From assembly GCF_003339815.1 (NCBI RefSeq), contig NZ_PPTT01000026.1, positions 1-61,483 on the forward strand: a DNA stretch of 61,483 nucleotides, read 5' to 3'. Under the pieces are notes generated by a model. The model saw only the letters and a list, made by a program, of their open reading frames with translations, had not been told where the DNA came from and did not search any database. The DNA is from Eggerthella sinensis (GTDB lineage Bacteria; Actinomycetota; Coriobacteriia; Coriobacteriales; Eggerthellaceae). Positions 32,726 to 41,353 of the stretch are shown piece after piece; position 1 is the first letter of the stretch, and each line of letters begins with the position of its first letter. Position numbers and translations under genes: made by a program.

Positions 32726-33021
32726 GGTTCCCCCTTGTTCATGGTTGGAGTCGTTGCGGGTCCCTGCGCCTTCTCCTTTCCTTCGGCGATGTGTCGGGAC
32801 CGCTTTATCCTAGGCGGGAGGTGCGGGCGCCGCCATCGCCCAAAGGTTCGATCTTCGGCTTTTCCGCAGGGTATCGACCACTTTGGACGATCTCTCAACC
32901 GGGGGGTTGAGCAGGGTGCGCGCGAACATGCACCCCTTTTTGCGATGTGCTCCGCCCTCGGTTGTGCCATAATGGCGACCACAAGGGGCGGTCGTGGACA
33001 CGGGCAGGGGGCCGGGGGTTC
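32726..33021. promoter_or_regulatory. Divergent control region between cytochrome module 1 and LuxR gene 1
   Basis: Contains, on the minus strand, a TAGGAT -10-like hexamer (32812-32807) preceded by 22 bp and then CTTTGGGCGAT (32845-32835); on the plus strand a second, inverted copy CTTTGGACGAT (32881-32891); and a perfect dyad CTCAACC-GGGG-GGTTGAG (32894-32911). The same -10/motif spacing recurs in the control region of module 2. Confidence 0.7.
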
Positions 33022-34572
33022 TTGACGAAACGGGAATCGGATAGAGGTGCACGCGCCCATCGCATGAGCGTGTCGGGCGTCATGGCGGCGGCGGGGTTCG
33101 GCTTGACGCTCGTATGGTGCATGCTCACGAGCCACACGAACGGTTTCACGTCCGCCACGCTCGGCGTGGAGACGCTTGCCAACCCGCGCTTCTTCTACCT
33201 GTTGGGCATCCTGCTGCTGGCCCTCGCGTTCGTGGCGGCGCCCCGCCTCCTCAAACGGTCCGATCGGGCGCTGCGCTACAGCATGCCGCTCGTGGCCTCG
33301 TTCGGCACGGCGTGCTACGGGCTCGCGTACCATCAGACGTTCCTCGATCCGGGGACGCTTGCCGTGGGCGGCCTGTTCGTGGTCGGCGTCGGCTTCTTCT
33401 GGTTCCTCGCGCGCTACAGCCTCATGCTGGCCCGCACGCAGGACTTCACCTGCGCGGTAGGGGCGGTGGTCATCGCGCTCGTGTTCAAGCTGCCCGTGGT
33501 GGCGGTGTTCAACCTCTACGCGTCTCCGGAAACGATGTTCGTCGTGGCGGTGGCGCTGCCGCTTGTTTCGGCGCTCGTGTTCGAGGCGGCCTGTGCGCGG
33601 GCGCGGCATGAGGCCGCCGCGCGCGGCGTCTCGTCGAAGGCGCGCACGGTGTACGGGGTTCCCGCGAAGCCGCGCGTCGCGGCGCCCGCGTCGCAGACGT
33701 TTCGCCGCAACATGTTCGTGCTGCTCGCGGTTTCCGCCGTGCTGCTCGCCGTCATCCGCTCGGTGAGCGACCTGGGCTTGTGGGGAAGCGCCGTCGCGGG
33801 CGAGTCGCTTCCATGGACGCTGCTCACAGGCACCGTCGTGCCGGCGGTCGTGCTGTCCGCCTTTGCGCTGCTCGCCCTCATCCGCATGGCCGACTTCACG
33901 CTGACCATGCGGTTTCAACCGGCGATCCTGCTCGTCATGGCGGGGCTGTTCGTCGTTGCGTTGCAGGCGAATCCCGAGAACGGCTCGCTGCCGTTTTTGG
34001 CCGACGTCATCCAGATCGACGAGCTGTGCGCGCACCTACTGTTCTGGACGGTGGTCGTCACGGCGCTCGACGCCCTCGACGTGCCGTCGTACCGGGTCAT
34101 CGGCATCGCCGAGGCGTGCTTCGCGGCCGCGTCCATCGCCTGGATGCTCCTGTTCGGCACCACGCCCATCGTGAACAACGTCTACGTGCTGCTGGCCACG
34201 TACCTCGTGGTGATCGCCGCCATGTACGCGACGTGGCTCGGCGGACGGCGCCGGGCGGACGAGGCGGAAGGGGAGGGTGCGGCGCGCTCGACCGCCGGCG
34301 GTGCGTCGGCGCGCGGCGAGGACGGCGAACGGGCGATTGATTCGCCCCTTGTGGAAACCGTCGTCGAGACATGCCTGGGCATGGCGCGCCGCTATCGGCT
34401 GACCCCGCGCGAAACCGAGGTGTTCACCCTGCTCGCGCAAGGCCGCACGCGCGCGTTCATCCAGGACGAGCTCGTGCTGTCGGGAAGCACGGTGAAGACC
34501 CATATCAACCATATCTACGCCAAGCTCGACGTCCACGATCGCCAGGAGATGATGGACCTCATCTGGAGCTGA
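33022..34572 (+). CDS. LuxR-family regulator with multi-spanning membrane half (copy 1)
   Basis: A 516-residue protein with about twelve hydrophobic helices up to residue ~410, a charged linker (410-445) and a C-terminal LuxR helix-turn-helix (~450-516) reading L-T-P-R-E-T-E-V-F-T-L-L-A-Q-G-R and S-G-S-T-V-K-T-H. This layout is typical of Eggerthellaceae, where such genes often adjoin the respiratory reductases they control. The start is uncertain: TTG 33022 (GGGGG site, and alignment with the M-G-K-R start of copy 2) was preferred to ATG 33064. It is divergent from cytochrome module 1, which it probably activates in response to a ligand sensed in the membrane. Confidence 0.88.
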   Translation: MTKRESDRGARAHRMSVSGVMAAAGFGLTLVWCMLTSHTNGFTSATLGVETLANPRFFYLLGILLLALAFVAAPRLLKRSDRALRYSMPLVASFGTACYGLAYHQTFLDPGTLAVGGLFVVGVGFFWFLARYSLMLARTQDFTCAVGAVVIALVFKLPVVAVFNLYASPETMFVVAVALPLVSALVFEAACARARHEAAARGVSSKARTVYGVPAKPRVAAPASQTFRRNMFVLLAVSAVLLAVIRSVSDLGLWGSAVAGESLPWTLLTGTVVPAVVLSAFALLALIRMADFTLTMRFQPAILLVMAGLFVVALQANPENGSLPFLADVIQIDELCAHLLFWTVVVTALDALDVPSYRVIGIAEACFAAASIAWMLLFGTTPIVNNVYVLLATYLVVIAAMYATWLGGRRRADEAEGEGAARSTAGGASARGEDGERAIDSPLVETVVETCLGMARRYRLTPRETEVFTLLAQGRTRAFIQDELVLSGSTVKTHINHIYAKLDVHDRQEMMDLIWS

Positions 34573-34590
34573 CGAAGCGCCGAGCGAAAA

Positions 34591-34625
34591 AAGGGGCCCT
34601 GCCGGACGAACCGGCAAGGCCCCTT
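34591..34625. terminator. Bidirectional terminator between LuxR copy 1 and module 2
   Basis: AAGGGGCC-C-TGCCGG / CCGGCA-A-GGCCCCTT with an ACGAA loop and an A-run on one side (34587-34592). It lies between convergent genes. Confidence 0.85.
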
Positions 34626-34670
34626 CGCGTGCGCGTCGTGCGCGCGGGGCGCACGACGTTCGTCCTCAGC

Positions 34671-35753
34671 CTAGGCCACGTGGAACTCGAGGGTGGCGGC
34701 GAGGGGGGACACGACGTCGTCGGCCGTTTTGGCGCGCACCGTCATGCGGTAGTCGCCCGCCTCGTCGAACGACGTGGTGAACTGCCAGTTCACCCACTTG
34801 TCGGCCGTGGCGCCGTCGGTGTCGCACGTCGTCCACGTGCGGCCGTTGTCGAACGAGAACTCGATGGCGGCGATGGGGCTGCCCAGATCGTCGGCCACGC
34901 CTTCGAACGTGATCTCGTCGCCTGCGTTGAACACGCAGTCGTCGGCGTAGTTCATGATGTTGATCTTGTTGCGGTAGCACGGGTCCATCTGCTGCACGTC
35001 GGGCTCCTGGGCCTCCTGCGTCAGCTCGATGTTCACGATGTCGCGCGTGAAGTAGCGCGCCACGGTTTCGGGCATCCACAGCTGCAGGCTCGACCCGGTG
35101 GCCGCGGCCAGCTCCTCGCCGTTCACCTGGTAGACCAGCAGCGCGTTCTTCTCGAGGGCGTAGCGCAGCGGCAGCGGCTGGCCGAAGCCGTCGGCGCCGT
35201 AGGCCGTGACGGTGTTCACGCCGTCCTCGAGGTCGGCCATCCCCACGACGGCCGCCAGCGGCACGCCCATGACGGCCGCCTGGCCGAAGGGCGAGCCCGT
35301 GGCGCACGAGCACGCCATCATGGTTTCCTGGCTGGCGTCCTCGGCCAGGTCGCGCACGTCGATGGTGAAGTTCTTCTTCACGTTGCCGCCCACGTTCACG
35401 TAGAAGTTGGCAACGCCGCCTTCCGTGTCGATGAGCTCGCTCGCGGGTTTGGAGCACATGCTGGTCAGCGCCGCGCCGAACACGTTGAACAGCTCGTCGT
35501 TGGGGGTGACGCCCTCCTGGTTGAAGGCGAACGTTCCCTGCAGGTTGGCGACGGATACGAACGAGGCGTCGCCTTCGTCGAACCACTGCGCCAGCACTTC
35601 GTTGTCGCCCACGGTGTGCGTCGTGGCGATCGGGTCCGCGTCGGCGGTCTGCGGCAGCCCGGCTGCGGCGCCGAATGCGCCCGCCGCGCCGATCATGAGC
35701 AGCGCCCCTCCGGCCACGCCGCCCGCGATCTTCTTGGGGGTATAGTGAGCCAT
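34671..35753 (-). CDS. Exported sulfite-oxidase-like small partner protein, intact
   Basis: A 360-residue protein with a Sec signal (1-39, ending A-D-A-D). Residues ~60-245 form an Oxidored_molyb-like domain: N-L-Q-G-T-F-A-F-N-Q-E, M-A-C-S-C-A-T-G (cofactor-position cysteine), and L-W-M-P-E-T-V-A-R-Y-F-T-R-D-I-V. Residues ~265-360 are a Mo-co_dimer Ig-like domain, I-E-F-S-F-D-N-G-R-T-W-T. No haem motif. It lies 9 bp after the triheme lipoprotein gene (AGGAGGACGCC site), so the two are made together and probably pair. There is no twin-arginine motif, which questions cofactor loading in the cytoplasm. Confidence 0.85.
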   Translation of the reverse strand: MAHYTPKKIAGGVAGGALLMIGAAGAFGAAAGLPQTADADPIATTHTVGDNEVLAQWFDEGDASFVSVANLQGTFAFNQEGVTPNDELFNVFGAALTSMCSKPASELIDTEGGVANFYVNVGGNVKKNFTIDVRDLAEDASQETMMACSCATGSPFGQAAVMGVPLAAVVGMADLEDGVNTVTAYGADGFGQPLPLRYALEKNALLVYQVNGEELAAATGSSLQLWMPETVARYFTRDIVNIELTQEAQEPDVQQMDPCYRNKINIMNYADDCVFNAGDEITFEGVADDLGSPIAAIEFSFDNGRTWTTCDTDGATADKWVNWQFTTSFDEAGDYRMTVRAKTADDVVSPLAATLEFHVA

Positions 35754-35762
35754 GGCGTCCTC

Positions 35763-37562
35763 CTATTCGCTCTTGCTCTCGGTTGCGGCCGCTTCAACCT
35801 TCGGGGGGATGAGCGACGCGCTCTGCAGCACGGTGGTTTCCTCGGGGCTGGGCAGCTTGTCCTTGGCGTTGAACATGACGGTTTGGGTTTCGAAGCTCAC
35901 CATGCCGCTCTCGGTGGTGGCGCGCACGGTGAGGCAGTAGGCCCCTTCAAGCTCGGGTTTGTAGGAGTACGTCCACCACACCATCTTGTTGCGGTCGGTG
36001 TCGCCCAGGTCGTAGGACGTCCACGTTGCGCCGCGGTCCATGGAGAACTCCACGCTGGCGATCTTCTCGTCGTAGCCGTCCACGTAGCCCGTGAACTCGT
36101 AGGGCTGGCCGTTCTGCACGAGCAGGCCGTCGGGCACGCCGAGAATGGTGGCGTTGGGCTTGTTCATGGGAACGTCGGCCTCGTTCTGCCACCCGTTCGG
36201 GTTGCCGGCCCACTTGTCGGTGTAGTCGATGTCCTCGTCGGTGACATGATAGGTGTCGATCTGCTTCGAGTTGATCTGCGCGTCCACGCCCTCAACCCAG
36301 TTCGTGCACGGGTAGCCGCGCGTCGCGTCGAGGTACTCGCCGCCGATCTTGTACACGAGCAGCGCCTCGTCGTCGTCCACCTTGTTCACGGGGAAGGCGC
36401 GCTTCGAGCTGCCGTCGGCGCGCAGCGCGCGCACGCCGGTGGTACCCTCGGTATAGCCGCCGGCCTTCTCGATGAGCCAGCTCACGGGAATGCCGGTGAC
36501 CTCGGTGTTCGTGACGCCGCCGCCACCCACCGGGTTCCAGTTGCACACCATCTTCGACGTCTTCGTCACCACGGCGCCCGCGGCTTCGGCCTCTTTGATG
36601 AGGTCGGGCAGCTTGGCCGTGTACGCGGCGTTCACGGTACCGTCGACGGTGATGGTCCACTCGTCGAACAGGCTCTGCGGCATCTCGAGGTCGAGGCCGT
36701 TTACGCCCGCGCCGTGACGCATGTTGTCGTAGTAGGCGTGCATCCAGTCGTAGGAGAACACGCCGCTCTGATCCTGGGTCTTCTCCTGGTCGATGGAGAA
36801 GGTGCCCTGCACGTTCTCAACGTCGTTGATGCCCCACAGGCGCTCGTACTTCGCGAGGTCCCATAGCTCCAGGCCCTTGCCGTTCTCGGTGGCGTTGTGG
36901 CAGGACATGCAGTCGCCTTCGTACTCGTTCTTGAACTCGCTCTTCGTGCGGGCGCCGAAGTGGATGCCGTGCATGAGCGTGCCGAACTCGTACTGCTTCG
37001 AGATGTACCCCGGAGCGTAGGAGTGGCAGAACAGGCACTGCTGCAGCGTCGTCTTGTTGTCCAGCTCGTCGTTCCAGGCTACCGGGTGCTCGTAGGGCAG
37101 GTTCTTCAGCAGCGCGTTCATGTCGGCGTGGCACGATTCGCAGCCGCGGTTGTCGGCGTCGAGCCAGTAGGTGTTGTACGAGTTGGAGCCGGCCTGAATC
37201 TGCCAGGCGTCTGGGTCCACCGCGTACTCCGTGGGCGTGCGCTGCACCATCTGCCCGTTCGGCAGCGTGCGCACCTCGGGCGCGTATTCGTCCGCCACCT
37301 GATCCCAGCGGTCCCACAGCCCGTCGAGGTATTCCTTGCCGGGATAGAACTCTTCGTTGATGTCGTCGTTCGTGGTGCCCTCTGCGCCATCGATGATGGC
37401 CTGTTGTTCGGGCGTGAGATTCTGCTCCTGCTTCGCGGCGCCGTTGTCGGCCGCCGGAGCGGTGCGTGCGGTCTCGGACTGCTGCGGTGCGCACCCCGCC
37501 GCCAAGCCGAGCGTGCAGGCCGCGCAGGTGGCCACGATGATGGCCTTCTTGTTGAACCTCAT
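35763..37562 (-). CDS. Triheme cytochrome c lipoprotein fused to sulfite-oxidase-like region (module 2)
   Basis: A 599-residue lipoprotein (L-A-A-G-C, Cys24). Haem sites: C-E-S-C-H (141-145), C-L-F-C-H (176-180), C-M-S-C-H (218-222). The Oxidored_molyb-like part has K-M-V-C-N-W-N-P-V-G-G-G-G and T-N-T-E-V-T-G-I-P-V-S-W-L; the Ig-like Mo-co_dimer end has V-E-F-S-M-D-R-G-A-T-W-T. The C-terminal ~30 residues are a charged tail not found in the other copies. It is larger than module 1 by an extra acidic N-terminal segment. The ATG at 37562 follows AAAGGGGGATGC. Operon with the small partner; divergent from LuxR copy 2. Confidence 0.88.
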   Translation of the reverse strand: MRFNKKAIIVATCAACTLGLAAGCAPQQSETARTAPAADNGAAKQEQNLTPEQQAIIDGAEGTTNDDINEEFYPGKEYLDGLWDRWDQVADEYAPEVRTLPNGQMVQRTPTEYAVDPDAWQIQAGSNSYNTYWLDADNRGCESCHADMNALLKNLPYEHPVAWNDELDNKTTLQQCLFCHSYAPGYISKQYEFGTLMHGIHFGARTKSEFKNEYEGDCMSCHNATENGKGLELWDLAKYERLWGINDVENVQGTFSIDQEKTQDQSGVFSYDWMHAYYDNMRHGAGVNGLDLEMPQSLFDEWTITVDGTVNAAYTAKLPDLIKEAEAAGAVVTKTSKMVCNWNPVGGGGVTNTEVTGIPVSWLIEKAGGYTEGTTGVRALRADGSSKRAFPVNKVDDDEALLVYKIGGEYLDATRGYPCTNWVEGVDAQINSKQIDTYHVTDEDIDYTDKWAGNPNGWQNEADVPMNKPNATILGVPDGLLVQNGQPYEFTGYVDGYDEKIASVEFSMDRGATWTSYDLGDTDRNKMVWWTYSYKPELEGAYCLTVRATTESGMVSFETQTVMFNAKDKLPSPEETTVLQSASLIPPKVEAAATESKSE

Positions 37563-37913
37563 GCATCCCCCTTTCATCGTCTCGAATCCTTGTCGTCCGG
37601 AGCGCGTCGTGCCGGCTCGTCTGGCCTCGGCCTCCCTTCGTCCCCCTGGTGCGAGCGGCGTGCGTCGGACCCGTCCATCCTATGCCGACGCGTCCGCGCG
37701 CACTATCACCCAAGCGTCCGATTCGCATCGTCCCCGGTGATCGGGGCATCGGACACTTTGGGCGATGTTCCCGATCGAGGTACATCCGCGCCGAACGCTG
37801 ACGGCCAACATGATATTTGGGGGTGCGGGCGAACGGCTGCCGTGCGATAATGGGGAACGGCCGCCCGGGCGGCGGCCGGCAGGGGCTAAGGGGAGCAACG
37901 GGGAATCTCAATC
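37563..37913. promoter_or_regulatory. Divergent control region between cytochrome module 2 and LuxR gene 2
   Basis: 351 bp without a gene. Minus strand: TAGGAT (37682-37677) preceded by 22 bp and CTTGGGTGAT (37714-37705). Plus strand: inverted copy CTTTGGGCGAT (37756-37766). This matches the arrangement ahead of module 1. A GATCGGGGCATC dyad-like stretch lies just before the second copy. Confidence 0.7.
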
Positions 37914-39473
37914 ATGGGCAAACGCGGTTTGCATATCAATCCGGTGGGAGTGCTCGCTTCGGGCGGGCTCGGGCTCAACCTCGTGTGGTGCACCTTGATG
38001 GGGCACACGCTGGGGTTCATGTCGAGCGCCATCGGCATGGAGACGTGGGTCAACCCGCGCCTGTTCTTCCTGGCGGGCATCCTCGTGTTCGCCGTGTGCT
38101 TCGCCGGTATGCCGCGGGTGCTCAAGCACGCCGACGGCATGCTGCGCTTCGTGCTGCCGCTGCTCTCGGCGTTCGGCACGGCGTGCTTCGGCATGTCCTT
38201 TCACCAGACGTTCTTCAATCCCGGCGTGCTTGCCGTGGGCGGGCTGTTCATCGCCGGCGTGGGCTACTTCTGGCTGGCCGCGCGCTTCTGCCTGCTGCTC
38301 GCGCGCACGCAGGGCTACGTGTGCGCGGTGGCCAGCATCGCGGGCGGCCTCGTGGTGAAGCTGCCGGTGCTGCTCGTGCTGAGCGCGTTCGCCAGCCCCA
38401 ACGTGCAGGTGGTCATCGCCATCATCATGCCCATCGCCACGGCGCTGCTGTTCGAGACAGCCTGCGCCATGGCGCGCGATCGAGCCGAACGCACCGCGGA
38501 AGGGGAGTCCGCGTCCCGCTTCGCCCCCGCCGCCGACGGTCCCGGCGCCGCGGTTCGCGCCCGCACGGTGTTCGGCGTGCCGGCCATACCGCGCACGCGC
38601 CAGCACACGTCGGCGGCGGAGCGGCGCACCATGCTCGTGCTGCTGGCCATCGCCGCGGTGGTGCTCGCGGTCATCCGCTCGGTGAGCTACCTCGGCATGT
38701 GGGGCGACACGAACGCGAACATCTCCACGGCGCTGCCGTGGTTCACGGCGGTGGTGATCCCGGCGGCCTGCGTGGCCGTGTTCGCCTACGGCGCGCTCGC
38801 GCGCATGGCCGACACCGCGCTGCCCATCCGCTTCCAACCGGCGCTGCTGCTCATTCTCGTGGGCCTGTTCGTGGTGGCCATCCAGGCGAACCCCACGGGC
38901 GCCTCGCTCGGCTTCCTCACCGACGTCATCCAGATCGACGAGCTGTTCGCGCACCTGCTGTTCTGGACGGTGGTGGTGACGGCGCTCGACGTGCTCGACG
39001 TGCCGTCGTACCGCGTCATCGGCGTGGCGGGCACCGTGTACGCGGGGGCGTCCATCGCGTGGGTGGTGCTGCTCAGCCGCGCCGCCATCGTGGACACGCT
39101 GCTCGTCATGCTGGCCACGTACGCCTTCGTGGTCGTCGCGCTGTGCGCCGTGTGGTTCGTGCCGCAGCGGGGCGGGGCGGGCGGCGCGCTGGGAGGCCGG
39201 GACGCCGGCGACGAGGCGCCTGCCAACGAGGATGACGCCGCGCAGCCGCTCGCGCGCACCGTGTCGGACACGTGTTTGGAGATGGCGCAGCGCTACGGCC
39301 TGTCGCCGCGCGAGACCGAGGTGTTCACCCTGCTCGCGCAAGGCCGCACGCGCGCGTTCATCCAGGACGAGCTCGTGCTGTCCGGCAGCACCATCAAGAC
39401 GCACGTGTCGCACATCTACGCGAAGATGGACGTGCACGACCGCCAAGAGATGATGGATCTGATCTGGAACTGA
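37914..39473 (+). CDS. LuxR-family regulator with multi-spanning membrane half (copy 2)
   Basis: A 519-residue paralogue of the 33022-34572 gene with the same plan: about twelve membrane helices, an acidic/Gly-rich linker near 415-450, and a LuxR helix-turn-helix with L-S-P-R-E-T-E-V-F-T and S-G-S-T-I-K-T-H. The membrane halves differ at many positions, while the DNA-binding tails are almost the same and share a 68-bp identical DNA run. It is divergent from cytochrome module 2. ATG 37914 has a GGGGA site 9-10 bp upstream. A role as activator of module 2 is inferred from position. Confidence 0.9.
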   Translation: MGKRGLHINPVGVLASGGLGLNLVWCTLMGHTLGFMSSAIGMETWVNPRLFFLAGILVFAVCFAGMPRVLKHADGMLRFVLPLLSAFGTACFGMSFHQTFFNPGVLAVGGLFIAGVGYFWLAARFCLLLARTQGYVCAVASIAGGLVVKLPVLLVLSAFASPNVQVVIAIIMPIATALLFETACAMARDRAERTAEGESASRFAPAADGPGAAVRARTVFGVPAIPRTRQHTSAAERRTMLVLLAIAAVVLAVIRSVSYLGMWGDTNANISTALPWFTAVVIPAACVAVFAYGALARMADTALPIRFQPALLLILVGLFVVAIQANPTGASLGFLTDVIQIDELFAHLLFWTVVVTALDVLDVPSYRVIGVAGTVYAGASIAWVVLLSRAAIVDTLLVMLATYAFVVVALCAVWFVPQRGGAGGALGGRDAGDEAPANEDDAAQPLARTVSDTCLEMAQRYGLSPRETEVFTLLAQGRTRAFIQDELVLSGSTIKTHVSHIYAKMDVHDRQEMMDLIWN

Positions 39474-39542
39474 CGCGCCCGCCCCGCCGCTCGTGGTATG
39501 ATACCCACCCGATTTTGTTCGAGTTTGGCGAAAGGCGCTCCC

Positions 39543-40022
39543 ATGCACGTAGACATCTTCACCGACGGCGCGGCACGCGGCAACCCGGGGCCGGGCGGTT
39601 ACGGCACGGTGATGCGCTTCACCGATTCGAAGGGCGTGCGTCACGAGAAGGAGCTGTCGCAGGGCTACGAGCACACCACGAACAACCGCATGGAGCTCAT
39701 GGCCGTGGTGGCGGGCCTTGAAGCGCTCAAGCGCCCGTGCTCCATCACGCTGTACTCCGACTCGCAGTACGTGGTGAACGCGTTCAACCAGCATTGGGTG
39801 GAGGGATGGCTCAAGCGCGGGTGGAAGAACGCGAAGAAGGAGCCCGTGAAGAACGTGGATATCTGGAAGCGTCTGCTTGCCGCCAAGGAGATGCACGACG
39901 TCGAGTTCGTGTGGGTGAAGGGCCACGCCGGGCACCCCGAGAACGAGCGCTGCGACGAGCTTGCCACCGCGGCCGCCGACGGCGAGGGCCGCATCTGCGA
40001 CACGGGGTTCAACGGGGCGTAG
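39543..40022 (+). CDS. rnhA: Ribonuclease HI
   Basis: A 159-residue enzyme that cuts RNA in RNA-DNA hybrids. The acidic active-site set is visible: [13 protein letters not shown] near the start, the Glu in N-N-R-M-E-L-M-A near 48-55, Asp in Y-S-D-S-Q-Y near 73, and the late Asp in R-C-D-E-L-A near 137, with the His of K-G-H-A-G-H. ATG 39543 matches the family's start; a longer in-frame ATG at 39498 would add 15 atypical residues. Confidence 0.96.
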   Translation: MHVDIFTDGAARGNPGPGGYGTVMRFTDSKGVRHEKELSQGYEHTTNNRMELMAVVAGLEALKRPCSITLYSDSQYVVNAFNQHWVEGWLKRGWKNAKKEPVKNVDIWKRLLAAKEMHDVEFVWVKGHAGHPENERCDELATAAADGEGRICDTGFNGA

Positions 40023-40145
40023 AAGCACGTTCGGGTTCGTATGACGTTCCTGTTTGATTTCCAACTTGTTTCGTGGGAGAACTACCTGATCTGGTAGACT
40101 GGATCGCAGTGTATACACGTATCGAACGCAGGTGGAGGTCCCCAC

Positions 40146-41279
40146 ATGCAGCAAGCAACATGCGCCCGCAAGGGCGTGTTCGCCGGAGTAGTCGCCGCCG
40201 CCCTCGCGGCATCCCTCATGATTCCCTCCCTGGCATACGCCGATCCCTCCGCAAGCGAGAAGCAGGCTGAAGCGCAGGCGGCCCTCGCATCGCTCAACAG
40301 CATGCAGAGCACGCTCGACCAGGCCGCCATCGTCTACGACGAGGCGCTGGCCGCGCAGCAGGATGCCGAAGCCAAGCGCGACGAAGCGCAGGCGCGCATC
40401 GAAGAGGCCACCGGCCAGATCGCCGATTTGCAGGATCGCCTGGGTTCCCGCGCACGCAGCATGTACCGTGCGGGTGGCAGCTCCTTCCTCGATTTGCTCT
40501 TGGGCGCTACGACGTTCCAGGAGTTCTCAACCGGGTGGGACCTGCTCAATACCCTGAACGAGAACGACGCCGACCTCGTGCAGCAGACGAAGGACCTGCG
40601 CGCCGAGGTGCAGGAGCAGGAAGCCACGCTCGCCGAGCAGCAGCGCGTTGCCACCGAGAAGGCCGATGAGGCCCTGCGTTCCAAGAACGAGACCGCATCC
40701 ACGATGTCCGCCATGCAGGCCACCTACGACGGCCTGAGCGCCGAGGCCACCGAGCTGCTCGAGCAGGAGCGCGCCGCCCAAACCGCCGCCGAAGCCGCCA
40801 AGGCCCAGTCGGTGGTCGACGAGGCCGTGAAGCAGGCCGAGAACGCCGGCGACAACGGCAACTCCGGCAACAACGGCGGTGGCGGCGATACGCCGTCGCC
40901 GAGCCCGTCCCCTGCGCCCAACCCGACGCCGGCTCCCGACTACAACGAGCCCATCGCGGGCGGCGTCGTCGAGCGCGCGTACAGCCAGCTCGGCAAGGCG
41001 TACGGCTACGGCGATCCCAGCTACGGCGCCGGCCCCACGGCCTACGACTGCTCCGGGTTCGTCTCGTTCTGCCTGAGCGGCAGCTACTCGCGCATGGGCA
41101 GCACCTCGACGTTCTTGGGGTGGGGCCGCGTCACCAACCCGCAGCCGGGCGACGTCGCGGTCAACGATGGGCACTGCGGTATCTACATCGGCAACAACCA
41201 AATGATTCACGCGGCCACGTACGGCGTCGGCGTGATCATCGGCCCGGTGCAGAGCGGCATGGTGTTCGTTCGCCCGTAG
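40146..41279 (+). CDS. Secreted coiled-coil NlpC/P60 peptidoglycan hydrolase
   Basis: A 377-residue exported protein: Sec signal (1-32, S-L-A-Y-A-D), a long coiled coil (about 36-228) with the S-R-A-R-S-M-Y-R-A-G-G region typical of RipA/PcsB-like hydrolases, a flexible Gly/Asn/Ser/Pro linker (about 232-267), and a C-terminal NlpC/P60 cysteine peptidase. The catalytic residues are seen as Y-D-C-S-G-F near 300, D-G-H-C-G-I-Y near 341, and I-H-A-A-T-Y-G near 354. It cuts peptide stems of peptidoglycan, likely at division. The GTGTATACAC palindrome (40109-40118) and a CTACC/GGTAG dyad (40082-40097) lie upstream; their use is unknown. Confidence 0.93.
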   Translation: MQQATCARKGVFAGVVAAALAASLMIPSLAYADPSASEKQAEAQAALASLNSMQSTLDQAAIVYDEALAAQQDAEAKRDEAQARIEEATGQIADLQDRLGSRARSMYRAGGSSFLDLLLGATTFQEFSTGWDLLNTLNENDADLVQQTKDLRAEVQEQEATLAEQQRVATEKADEALRSKNETASTMSAMQATYDGLSAEATELLEQERAAQTAAEAAKAQSVVDEAVKQAENAGDNGNSGNNGGGGDTPSPSPSPAPNPTPAPDYNEPIAGGVVERAYSQLGKAYGYGDPSYGAGPTAYDCSGFVSFCLSGSYSRMGSTSTFLGWGRVTNPQPGDVAVNDGHCGIYIGNNQMIHAATYGVGVIIGPVQSGMVFVRP

Positions 41280-41303
41280 CATCCAACCCACATCGAGACA
41301 AAC

Positions 41304-41329
41304 GAAAGGCGGCCCAAGGGCCGCCTTTC
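41304..41329. terminator. Bidirectional intrinsic terminator
   Basis: GAAAGGCGGCCC - AA - GGGCCGCCTTTC, a 12-bp perfect stem between the convergent hydrolase and engB genes. Confidence 0.9.
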
Positions 41330-41353
41330 TCGTGCAGGGGGAGGAGGGTTTGC

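Noticed and set aside
37908-40154. A 748-codon minus-strand frame over LuxR copy 2 and rnhA
   Set aside because: Both plus-strand genes are clear; the reverse frame has no recognisable motif.
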